From the NCBI GenBank assembly GCA_937983475.1, contig CALJZV010000436.1:1-6078 (forward strand): a stretch of 6,078 nt of DNA, read 5' to 3'. This DNA comes from an uncultured Verrucomicrobiales bacterium. Lineage in GTDB: Bacteria > Verrucomicrobiota > Verrucomicrobiia > Limisphaerales > JACDHS01. Shown piece after piece: positions 1-5,666 of this stretch. A program made the translations under genes and the position numbers. Numbering within the stretch: position 1 is the first letter of the stretch; each line of letters opens with the position of its first letter. The notes under the pieces are model-generated. The model worked only from the letters and a program-made list of their open reading frames with translations, did no database searches and was not told the DNA's origin.

Positions 1-565
1 CCACCGACTGCCCCGCGTTGCGACTCGCAGAGGCGGGTTGCGAGGTGATCGTGGGGGGCACATTCACCGTCAGAGTCGCTGGATTGCTGGTGACACTGCC
101 TTGGGCATTGGAGACAACCACGTCATAATTCCCCGAATCTCCCGACGCCACGCTGCCAATGGTGTAACTCGACGCCGTTGCCCCGGAAAGATTGCCACCG
201 TTCTTGCGCCACTGATACGCCAACGGGCCTGTGCCGGAAGCCGAGACGCTGAACGTCACCGACTGACCGACATTGCGTGATTGTGAAGCAGGCTGTGCCG
301 TGATGAAGGGATCGTTGACCGTGAGCGTGGCTGTTTCGCTGGTGGCGGGAGCGCGGTCGTTCATCACGATGACCGAGTAATCCCCTGCGTTTGCGGCAAG
401 GACATTGTTCAACGTCAAGGAAGACTGAGTTGCGCCCGCAAGCGGCGACCCGTTGAACAGCCACTGGTAACGCAGCGGCGTGGCGCTGGTGGCCGCCACA
501 CTGAGCACGACCGTGGAGCCGGCGTTGTGGGTGCCACTGGCCGGATGCTGAGTAATCACCGGAGG
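1..565 (-). repeat. Tandem Ig-like domains 2, 3 and start of 4 (protein-level repeat)
   Basis: Repeat units of about 84 codons: residues 1320-1403, 1404-1487 and 1488 onward, the last cut by the window edge. Each begins 'P.IT.QPAS...NAGQSV' and carries YQW..NG.L.GAT and 'AGDYSV/SGNYDV' strands. Units 3 and 4 match closely in their first 20 residues (TAQPASQSRNVGQSV against TSQPASASRNAGQSV) but differ at many third codon positions, so they are not a very recent DNA duplication. They probably form a rigid extracellular stalk; more units may follow outside the window. Confidence 0.88.
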
Positions 566-3500
566 CACACCGGCATCGGCGATGGTCGTCACACGCAAGT
601 TATCCACCAGCCCAAACTGCACGGCGGGATTGGCCGCAACGCTGGTAAACGGATCCCAATAGCCAACGAAAATGTTGCTGGCCGTCAACGTGATGTTCGT
701 CAGAGAAACAATGCGCAGGCCGTCCATGCGCCATTCAATCACGTTATTGGTCTTGGTGATGACGACGTCGCGCCAGGCAAAGCCAACAGCGCCCGCAGCC
801 AACGAACCGGTCTGGCTGGATGGAAAAGCACTCTGCTGCTGGGAGGGAGCCGTCTGCCCGCCGGGGAACGCGGAATGATAATACGCGTGCCCATTGCCGC
901 GCGCGTTGGCGGCGGTGCCAGCGGCATAAAACCCGGTATTGGTGTTCTGAAGCGTCACTCCGCTGTAAGCCTGGAAATCCGAGAGCGTCGTGGTGCCGCT
1001 GTCCGTGCCCTGGCCTTCACCGCTTACGGAAAACCACGCGCCATCCGCTGTGGAACCGGCACCCGTCCATTGAACCCGGTCCCCCGCCGTGCCGACACCC
1101 GCGGTGAAAAACTCCGTCGAGCCGCTGCCCCCATTGGGGAACGGGCCGACCGCATTCATCCACAGGTGAAACCGCAATTGGTAGTCGCCAGAGAAGATTT
1201 GGCCGGCCGGCGAAATACTCAGCGCCTCGGTGCCCGTGGGCGAAACGATGTTGGCCTCAAGTTTCGTTCCCAAGGTGTTGGTTTGGCCGGGCGCGGGCGG
1301 AATGCCATTGACTGAATAATCATAGGCAAAGGTCACCTGCGTGTCGCTGCTGGTGGTGTTGATTGTCCAGTCGCCGCTGCTGTCGATGTTGAAATCGTCG
1401 GCAAACAAGACCTGGCCGATGGCCAGCGACGCCTGAATACTGGCGGCCGTTCCCAGGTTGTTGCTGACCACGACCGAGTAGTAACCGATATGGCTGGTTT
1501 GCACGCTGGCAATGGAATAGGCGCTGCCCGTGGCCCCCGCGATGGCTGAGCCGTTGAAATACCATTGATAATTTAAAGGGTATCCCGTGGCCATCACGGT
1601 GAAGGTCGCGCTGCCGCCCGCGTTGGTGACCGCCTGGCTTTGGGGCTCGCCCGTGATCGTGGGCGCAAACGGCACCGTGACGGTGAAGGTCTTGATGTCG
1701 CTTTGATTCGGCGTGCCGTTGTCGGTGACGCGCACGCTGATGGTGTGAATGCCGCGCTGCCCGGCGGTGGGCGTCCAGGTGAACACGCCCGTGGTGGGGT
1801 TGATGCTGGCCCCGGCGGGCGCGCCGGGCTCCAAACTGTAGGTCAGCGTCTTGGGCGAAAAGACCTCGATGTTATCCACGTAAATCGTGTAGGCGCCGTT
1901 GCCGCCAGCGGGAACCAGCGCCAGATGCTCCAACACCCCCAGTCCGGAGGCCAGCACCCCGTTGCCGCTGTTGAAGCTCTGAACCGGTTCACTCGGTAAA
2001 TTAAAGGAAAGCGTTGTCCAGGCACCGGCCGTGACCGTGCGGCTGGGATTGGGCGCGCTTCCGTTCTTGGAAGGCACCCCCACCCATTCGATGGACGAGC
2101 CCGATGTGCCACCGTCCGAGCCAATGGGCGTTCCTGCGGGAGTCGAGGTTTCGCGGCAGCCGAGGCCCACCTTCACATCCTTGTCAGAATACATGTCAAA
2201 TCGAAGGCGGCGGGTGAAATCAATCACCGGATTGGGCAGGCTGGTGGCCGATGCGGTGGTCAGGCGCAACCAGGGATTGGTCCCGCCGGAGAAGCTCCAG
2301 TTGGCCTTGAGCACACGGCTGCCAGCCTCGGCGTTCGCGGGGAAAGTGCCCGTGACTGTGGAGACGTCAGGCGACGTTTCCAGAAAGGACGACGTGCTGC
2401 CAGAATTACGCGGAGCCCGGAACAGCACTGTGCCGTTGGCCGTGCCGTCGGCGAATTCCTCGAAGTCAGCCACCTTGTCCACAAAGTCCGGGGCAAAGGC
2501 TGAGTTGGTGTAATTGATGGGCGTGCCCACGTCCACGGTCATGTTGGGAATGGCGGTCAGGGTCGGCGCCGTGTCGGGCGTGGAGGCGCTGGCAGTGCTG
2601 GAATAGGAGGAATTGCCGCCAAAGTTGTGCGCGCGAACGCGGTAATAATAGGTCGAACCGGGCGTCAACCCGGTCTGGGCGAACGTGGTGACATTAGTGG
2701 AGACGGTGGCAATCTGCGTCCACGGGCCTCCGACTGAACTGGCCTGCTCAATTTTGAATCCCCGCTCATCGGTGGAATTGTCGTTCCAGGACAAGTTGAT
2801 TTGCGTCGAGGAATCCGGAGTGGCGATGAGATTGCTCGGTGCGGCGGGGGCCGGGATGACACGCTCAATCCAGTTTTCCGCCGCCCAGCCAATGGTGGGA
2901 CCGGCGTCGTTGAATTGAATTTTCCACCAAGTGTAGCCGGAGTTGTCGGACGTCACCAGCACCGGGCCGTCAATGATGGTGCCGGTGGAGCCGACGGACT
3001 TGGTGGTGATCAAGGTGCAATTGGTGCCGCTGGCGATGCCGCCATCGCCGCACATGCGCACCGAGACAGTGGCGCGGGCCACCTGCACCGAATCGCCGAT
3101 CGTGAGTGGCTGCCCATACATGACATGCAGCGTGGGAAAATAATGCTCCAGCATCCAGACCCAATCGCGCTTGGGCTGGCCGTTGGTCATGGTGGAGTTG
3201 GCGGTGCTGTTGCCCGGGAATTTCAAGCCGGTGGCCCACTTGGCCGTCCCCCACTGGCACATACCGCGCCCGTGACCGTAACGCGTTTCCCCGGAGCACA
3301 CCGGATCGGAAATACAACCGCCAGTGGGCGCGGTAAACCCGTCGCCGCAGGGAAAGCCAAGCGAATTGTTCTCGGAGGAATACTCGGTCAATTTAAAACC
3401 GACGCCGGTGGTGCCCTCCTTGTACATGACCACGCCGGTGGTCGCGGCCACCGCGGCGTCCGCATTGGCCGTGGTGATGGTGCCATACACCTGGCAAGTG

Positions 3501-4522
3501 GTTGTGGCGCAAATGTCGTGCGCGGTTGAAAGCGGGGTGTTCACATAGCCGACGGCATAGGTGCGAATCGCCACCGCCCCGGCGCGAAGCGAATTGCTGC
3601 CGCCGCTGTAATTGCCCCAGGACGAAATCCATTCCTTGGCCAGCGACCGCCGTGTGTAAAGTTCCAGGGAAACGTATTCCACGGTGCCATTGGTCAGCAG
3701 CACGCGGATGTTCTGCGGCACGCGAACCGCAGGCGGCGTTCCCGATGCCAGGGTCAACAACATCGGTGCCTCCTCCGACGATGATGGTGCGGTTTCATTT
3801 TCCTGCGAATTGGCGGCAGCGCTGGAGGAGTGCTGTCCGGCCAGGGGCGTTTTCAACTTGATGCGGGGATGCGAATCATCAAACACGCGGCTGCCCTGCC
3901 CCTTGACCAGTCTCACCTGATACGTCCAGTCGCCGTTGGGCCAAAGGTCAATGTTCGCGTGCTCCTCAACCTGATAACCACCCTTGAAAAAGGAGAGCAT
4001 CGTCGGCTGCTGCGCGGCCTCCTCGGTGGCTGGCAGCGGCAGGTAAATTTGAAAATAACCCCTTTCATCCGTGGTCGTTTCACTGCCGCTGGGCAGGGTT
4101 TTCACCCGGACTTTTCCGAGCGGCTTGCCCGTCGCATCGTCCACCACGAACCCGTTCACCACCGTGGCATCCGGGCGGCGCAACGATTGGATATAATCCA
4201 ACTGAAGTTCGCGGGGTGGATTCAACGGCTCCAGCACGACCTGAATGGGGGCGCCGCCGTAGGCGGGCTCCAGCGTGCCGACAAAGGGGCGATAGCCCTT
4301 GGCAACGGCGCGAATCCGGACATTGGCGCCGCCGGCGTTGTCGGCTCCGGCGAGTATCTCCGGCTGGACGGCCTGCCCCGTGGCGGCGTCCAGAAAGCGG
4401 ACGTTTGGGGGCAAATCGGAAGAAATAACAGGCAGCAAACCGCAATGAATTGTCATCAAGCCGACCAGCAATCCTGGCATTGAGACAACACGGGCGATGG
4501 GGGATATGAATAACGATCTCAT
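1..4522 (-). CDS. Giant secreted SpoIID/LytB-domain protein with SH3, FnIII, jelly-roll, LamG and Ig-like modules (C-terminus outside window)
   Basis: A continuous minus-strand frame of 1507 codons that runs off the left edge. I chose the ATG at 4522 because it places a signal peptide at the N-terminus: MRSLF, then a hydrophobic stretch at about residues 15-33. No in-frame ATG lies upstream in the gap, and no strong Shine-Dalgarno is visible (only AGAGTGG). Order of modules: carboxypeptidase-regulatory-like 40-207; Ser/Ala/Glu linker 208-262; SpoIID 266-466; SH3-like 476-555; FnIII 561-647; He_PIG-like 652-950, interrupted by a jelly-roll at 680-889; Ig 954-1035; LamG-like 1037-1314; Ig 1320-1403, 1404-1487 and 1488 onward. 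SpoIID proteins cleave peptidoglycan glycan strands, in Bacillus during engulfment. Here the catalytic domain sits on a long adhesive stalk, so wall remodelling or attack on another cell's wall are both possible. The family call is firm; activity, substrate and anchoring (C-terminus unseen) are inference. Confidence 0.93.
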   Translation of the reverse strand, partial: MRSLFISPIARVVSMPGLLVGLMTIHCGLLPVISSDLPPNVRFLDAATGQAVQPEILAGADNAGGANVRIRAVAKGYRPFVGTLEPAYGGAPIQVVLEPLNPPRELQLDYIQSLRRPDATVVNGFVVDDATGKPLGKVRVKTLPSGSETTTDERGYFQIYLPLPATEEAAQQPTMLSFFKGGYQVEEHANIDLWPNGDWTYQVRLVKGQGSRVFDDSHPRIKLKTPLAGQHSSSAAANSQENETAPSSSEEAPMLLTLASGTPPAVRVPQNIRVLLTNGTVEYVSLELYTRRSLAKEWISSWGNYSGGSNSLRAGAVAIRTYAVGYVNTPLSTAHDICATTTCQVYGTITTANADAAVAATTGVVMYKEGTTGVGFKLTEYSSENNSLGFPCGDGFTAPTGGCISDPVCSGETRYGHGRGMCQWGTAKWATGLKFPGNSTANSTMTNGQPKRDWVWMLEHYFPTLHVMYGQPLTIGDSVQVARATVSVRMCGDGGIASGTNCTLITTKSVGSTGTIIDGPVLVTSDNSGYTWWKIQFNDAGPTIGWAAENWIERVIPAPAAPSNLIATPDSSTQINLSWNDNSTDERGFKIEQASSVGGPWTQIATVSTNVTTFAQTGLTPGSTYYYRVRAHNFGGNSSYSSTASASTPDTAPTLTAIPNMTVDVGTPINYTNSAFAPDFVDKVADFEEFADGTANGTVLFRAPRNSGSTSSFLETSPDVSTVTGTFPANAEAGSRVLKANWSFSGGTNPWLRLTTASATSLPNPVIDFTRRLRFDMYSDKDVKVGLGCRETSTPAGTPIGSDGGTSGSSIEWVGVPSKNGSAPNPSRTVTAGAWTTLSFNLPSEPVQSFNSGNGVLASGLGVLEHLALVPAGGNGAYTIYVDNIEVFSPKTLTYSLEPGAPAGASINPTTGVFTWTPTAGQRGIHTISVRVTDNGTPNQSDIKTFTVTVPFAPTITGEPQSQAVTNAGGSATFTVMATGYPLNYQWYFNGSAIAGATGSAYSIASVQTSHIGYYSVVVSNNLGTAASIQASLAIGQVLFADDFNIDSSGDWTINTTSSDTQVTFAYDYSVNGIPPAPGQTNTLGTKLEANIVSPTGTEALSISPAGQIFSGDYQLRFHLWMNAVGPFPNGGSGSTEFFTAGVGTAGDRVQWTGAGSTADGAWFSVSGEGQGTDSGTTTLSDFQAYSGVTLQNTNTGFYAAGTAANARGNGHAYYHSAFPGGQTAPSQQQSAFPSSQTGSLAAGAVGFAWRDVVITKTNNVIEWRMDGLRIVSLTNITLTASNIFVGYWDPFTSVAANPAVQFGLVDNLRVTTIADAGVPPVITQHPASGTHNAGSTVVLSVAATSATPLRYQWLFNGSPLAGATQSSLTLNNVLAANAGDYSVIVMNDRAPATSETATLTVNDPFITAQPASQSRNVGQSVTFSVSASGTGPLAYQWRKNGGNLSGATASSYTIGSVASGDSGNYDVVVSNAQGSVTSNPATLTVNVPPTITSQPASASRNAGQSV
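581..1414 (-). other. LamG/concanavalin A-like jelly-roll domain
   Basis: Residues 1037-1314: starts VLFADDFNIDSSGDWTIN, ends IFVGYWDPFTSVAANPAVQFGLVDNLRV. Inside are LRFHLWMNAVGPFPNGGSGSTEFFTAGVG, a Gly-rich middle, and DVVITKTNNVIEWRMDGLRI. The 'DDF....DWT' opening and 'GYWDPF.S....P...F.LVDN.RV' close are those of LamG-like sandwich domains. Likely a glycan-binding module, placed between two Ig-like domains. Confidence 0.65.
1418..1663 (-). other. Ig-like domain 1
   Basis: Residues 954-1035: PTITGEPQSQAVTNAGGSATFTV, LNYQWYFNGSAIAGATGS, IGYYSVVVSNNLGTAAS. It has the conserved core Trp (YQW) and the 'G.Y.V.VSN..G' strand but no Cys pair, as is normal for bacterial Ig_3-type modules. It is separated from the other Ig-like domains by the LamG-like domain. 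Confidence 0.88.
1673..2569 (-). other. He_PIG/cadherin-like Ig domain split by an inserted jelly-roll domain
   Basis: Residues 652-679 (APTLTAIPNMTVDVGTPINY...FAPD) look like the first strands of a putative-Ig domain. Residues 890-950 (TLTYSLEPGAPAGASI, NPTTGVFTWTPTAGQ, ISVRVTDNGTPNQSD, FTVTV) look like the rest. Ordinary copies of this family run straight from '..ATDPD' into '.LTYSL..GAPAGA.I'. Here about 210 residues intervene (see next entry). Confidence 0.72.
1856..2485 (-). other. Inserted jelly-roll (carbohydrate-binding-like) domain
   Basis: Residues 680-889: opens with VADFEEFADGTANGTVLFRAP, then SRVLKANWSF, NPWLRLTT, DFTRRLRFDMYSDKDVKVGLG, WTTLSFNLPSEPV and GAYTIYVDNIEVF. Alternating strands with a final 'YVDNIEV' resemble jelly-roll carbohydrate-binding modules found in exported proteins of Verrucomicrobiota and Planctomycetota. 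A numbered CBM family cannot be assigned by eye. Probable role: binding polysaccharide. Confidence 0.55.
2582..2842 (-). other. Fibronectin type III domain
   Basis: Residues 561-647: APSNLIATPDSSTQINLSW, then STDERGFKIEQA and LTPGSTYYYRVRAHN..G.SSYS. The 'AP.NL.A......I.LSW.D.S..E.GF.IE' and 'L.PGT.Y.YRVRA.N' signatures are diagnostic for bacterial FnIII modules, typical spacers in secreted glycan-active proteins. Confidence 0.9.
2858..3097 (-). other. Bacterial SH3-like domain
   Basis: Residues 476-555: GDSVQVARATVSVRMCGDG, then GSTGTIIDGPVLV, SGYTWWKIQF and IGWAAENWIERV. This matches the bacterial SH3 layout 'V..LNVR......G....G..GTV..GP....GYTWWKV.Y..G..GWV.E.YLE'. Such domains usually bind cell-wall peptides or glycans and often accompany wall hydrolases, which fits its position directly after SpoIID. 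Cys491 and Cys502 flank a loop and may form a disulfide. Confidence 0.82.
3125..3727 (-). other. SpoIID/LytB catalytic domain (lytic transglycosylase-like)
   Basis: Residues 266-466 carry the family landmarks in order: IRVLLTNGTVEYVSLE; SLAKEWISSW with Glu297 (codon 3632-3634) where SpoIID has its catalytic Glu; SLRAGAVAIRTYA (321 is Thr), matching 'ALKAQAVAARTYA'; HDICATTTCQVYG; YSSENNS; GHGRGMCQWGTAKWA (416-430), matching 'GHGVGMSQWGA.GMA'; and WMLEHYFPTL at the end, matching 'ILKHYYPGT'. All are present, so the domain looks intact. Six Cys fall in this stretch (338, 343, 392, 403, 409, 422). The characterised Bacillus enzyme is a lytic transglycosylase on glycan strands lacking stem peptides; the same chemistry here is inferred. 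Confidence 0.88.
3902..4405 (-). other. Two carboxypeptidase-regulatory-like beta-sandwich domains
   Basis: Residues 40-101 contain VRFLDAATGQAV, then AVAKGYRPFVGTLEP and a closing IQVVLEPL strand. Residues 120-207 contain VVNGFVVDDATGKPLGKVRV, then ETTTDERGYFQIYLP and WTYQVRLVKG. The pattern 'G.V.D..TG.PL..V.V...G..T.TDE.G.F.I' is that of CarboxypepD_reg-like (transthyretin-like) modules common at the N-termini of exported bacterial proteins. They probably act in folding or glycan/surface contact. The second copy is convincing; the first is weaker. A low-complexity Ser/Ala/Glu/Asn linker (208-262) follows. Confidence 0.7.
4418..4522 (-). other. Signal peptide of the giant SpoIID protein
   Basis: Residues 1-35: a short basic start (MRSLF, with a second Arg at 11) followed by a hydrophobic core rich in Leu, Val, Met and Ile. 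Cleavage near residue 35 (VISS/DLPP) is a guess. A Cys at position 27 sits after Ile-His, which does not fit a lipobox, so a Sec signal peptidase I substrate is preferred over a lipoprotein. Confidence 0.7.
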
Positions 4523-4643
4523 GGAGTGTGCCACTCTATCTTTTTTTGGTGACACAAGTCCAGCCTTCAGAAGGGAAACTTGCTTGTCTGAACGAGAGGA
4601 AATCCCCGCCAAACACAAAGCAGCCTCCGACGGAAAAAACCCT
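4523..4643. other. 121-bp intergenic gap between deacetylase and giant gene
   Basis: No stem followed by a T-run that would serve as a terminator, and no well-spaced -35/-10 pair was found on the minus strand. There is an A-rich patch (plus-strand T7, 4541-4547), a short palindrome CCTTCAGAAGG (4564-4574) that cannot form a proper hairpin, and the start-adjacent inverted repeat listed separately. Whether the giant gene shares the upstream transcript is undecided. Confidence 0.5.
4524..4536 (-). promoter_or_regulatory. Small inverted repeat at the start codon of the giant gene
   Basis: On the minus strand GAGTG-GCA-CACTC forms a perfect 5-bp stem with a 3-base loop, one base before the ATG at 4522. 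It covers the only purine-rich stretch (AGAGTGG) that could act as a ribosome binding site. It could modulate initiation, but a 5-bp stem arises easily by chance. Confidence 0.25.
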
Positions 4644-5660
4644 TTATTTCGCGCGAAGCGCAATCGTGTCCAGATCCACGATGCGAGCCTTTTTGCCAGC
4701 CTTCTTGACCAGGTCGCAGATCAGTTCGATCGAGCGGAACTCCGGATCGTTCGGATACAACACCGAGGGGTGCGCGAGGAAGTCAAACACGGCGCGATGC
4801 TCGATGGCCCATTCGACCGCGAGCCGGATGGCCTTGAGGAAATACTCCAGCTTCCAGCGCCCGGTGCGAAAGGCGTTGATGTCGCTGACCGGGCTCATGG
4901 GAATGTCGATCAGGCCGGTCGGATACACGAACGGCTGCGCCTCGGCCTGCGCCTTGACGATGCCCTCGAACACCTCCGGCCCGGGCTCCTGTCCCGGCAA
5001 ACAGTTCGGGTGCGTGGGGTATTTGCAGCTCACCCATTTGAAGCCGAGGTCGAGCAGCATGCGTTGCACGTCCTCCCGCCCGTGCAGGCCAGTGGCAAAT
5101 CCGCCCGGCGTCCGGAACCCAGCCGGCGCGATGCCCAGCCGCGCCTTCAGCGCGGTGTTGGTGAGCTCAATGTTCTCGCGAATCACCTGCGCGGGCGCTT
5201 TGCCCTCAATGAGCCACGGCGCGCGCCGGAAACGGAACTGGATGTCCTCGGGTTTGGTCGCCAGCACATAGACGTGGTCGTAGGTGTGGTTGCCGATTGG
5301 ATGGCCGGCCATGGCAATCTGTTTCAGCCAGTCCACGTTCTCCTGCTCGAACACCTGACCGACGACAAAAAAATGGATCACGCCCCCGGCGGCCTTCACC
5401 CGCCGCGCGGCCTCGACGGAGTAACGCTTGCTCTCCTCGTTGATGTTGCCCTTTTCATAATCCCAGTGCGTGTCCTCCCAGCGCGGGAAATTGCGCGCCA
5501 TTTCCAGATCGAGCGTGATGGCAATGAGCGCCTTGTCGCGCAGTTCCTCCGGGCGTCCCTCCGCTCGCGCGAACCGCGGCAGCAACGCGCTTCCGGCGGC
5601 GAGCGCGGAACTGGCAAGGAAACGACGGCGTGAAAGGGGTTTGAAAAATGGCGCGCTCAT
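4644..5660 (-). CDS. Tat-exported polysaccharide deacetylase (NodB-like) family protein
   Basis: 338 residues from the ATG at 5660. This start overlaps the previous stop (ATGA) and puts the twin-arginine motif SRRRFLASSALAAGSALLPRFARA near the N-terminus; the frame also opens from an ATG at 5687, but that lies inside the upstream gene and would push the signal inward. NodB landmarks (numbered from 5660): ALIAITLDLE with Asp51 and Glu53; GNHTYDHV with His125 and His129, the usual two zinc-binding His; GFRTPGGF with Arg183; and FDFLAHPSVLY with His297. Family members remove N-acetyl groups from GlcNAc polymers or act as related metal amidohydrolases. The canonical TFDDG is replaced by TLDLE, so Glu53 may serve as the metal ligand. 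Substrate is not decided by the sequence; peptidoglycan or another envelope glycan is the inference from export and from the SpoIID neighbour. Confidence 0.9.
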   Translation of the reverse strand: MSAPFFKPLSRRRFLASSALAAGSALLPRFARAEGRPEELRDKALIAITLDLEMARNFPRWEDTHWDYEKGNINEESKRYSVEAARRVKAAGGVIHFFVVGQVFEQENVDWLKQIAMAGHPIGNHTYDHVYVLATKPEDIQFRFRRAPWLIEGKAPAQVIRENIELTNTALKARLGIAPAGFRTPGGFATGLHGREDVQRMLLDLGFKWVSCKYPTHPNCLPGQEPGPEVFEGIVKAQAEAQPFVYPTGLIDIPMSPVSDINAFRTGRWKLEYFLKAIRLAVEWAIEHRAVFDFLAHPSVLYPNDPEFRSIELICDLVKKAGKKARIVDLDTIALRAK

Positions 5661-5666
5661 TTTTTT
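5657..5666 (-). promoter_or_regulatory. Stop-start overlap ATGA preceded by A7 run
   Basis: Minus-strand text is CCC AGA AAA AAA TGA for the hydrolase, with the deacetylase ATG sharing ATGA (5660-5657). No Shine-Dalgarno precedes the ATG, so re-initiation by terminating ribosomes is the likely way the deacetylase is translated. The seven A's are in the A AAA AAA register used for -1 frameshifting, and the deacetylase frame is the -1 frame. Confidence 0.75.

Noticed and set aside
1..565. Repetitive DNA or CRISPR-like array
   Set aside because: The periodicity (about 252 bases) is of protein Ig-like domains with diverged codons; there are no identical short repeats with spacers.
527..1315. Plus-strand frame of 262 codons
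   Set aside because: Antisense to the LamG-like domain; the product is Arg/Gly-rich with no domain pattern, while the minus strand gives coherent protein domains.
2970..3317. Minus-strand frame of 115 codons inside the giant gene
   Set aside because: Same strand but a different frame from the SpoIID/SH3 coding; the low-complexity His/Arg-rich product marks it as an out-of-frame shadow.
2801..3529. Plus-strand frame of 242 codons
   Set aside because: Opposite the SpoIID and SH3 domains; it is Gly/Ala/His-rich shadow sequence.
4441..4444. Lipoprotein attachment at Cys27 of the giant protein
   Set aside because: The residues before it (Thr-Ile-His) do not fit the lipobox, and the hydrophobic stretch continues after the Cys.
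3830..4483. Plus-strand frame of 217 codons
   Set aside because: Lies exactly opposite the N-terminal domains of the giant protein and shows no motif of its own.
4564..4574. Palindrome CCTTCAGAAGG as a terminator or operator
   Set aside because: Only one base is left for the loop and no T-run follows on the minus strand; an 11-base palindrome alone is weak evidence for an operator.
4497..5633. Long plus-strand frame of 378 codons opposite the deacetylase
   Set aside because: It is antisense to a gene with clear NodB and Tat motifs; its translation is Arg/Glu/Ala-rich without recognisable motifs, as expected from the reverse of GC-rich codons.
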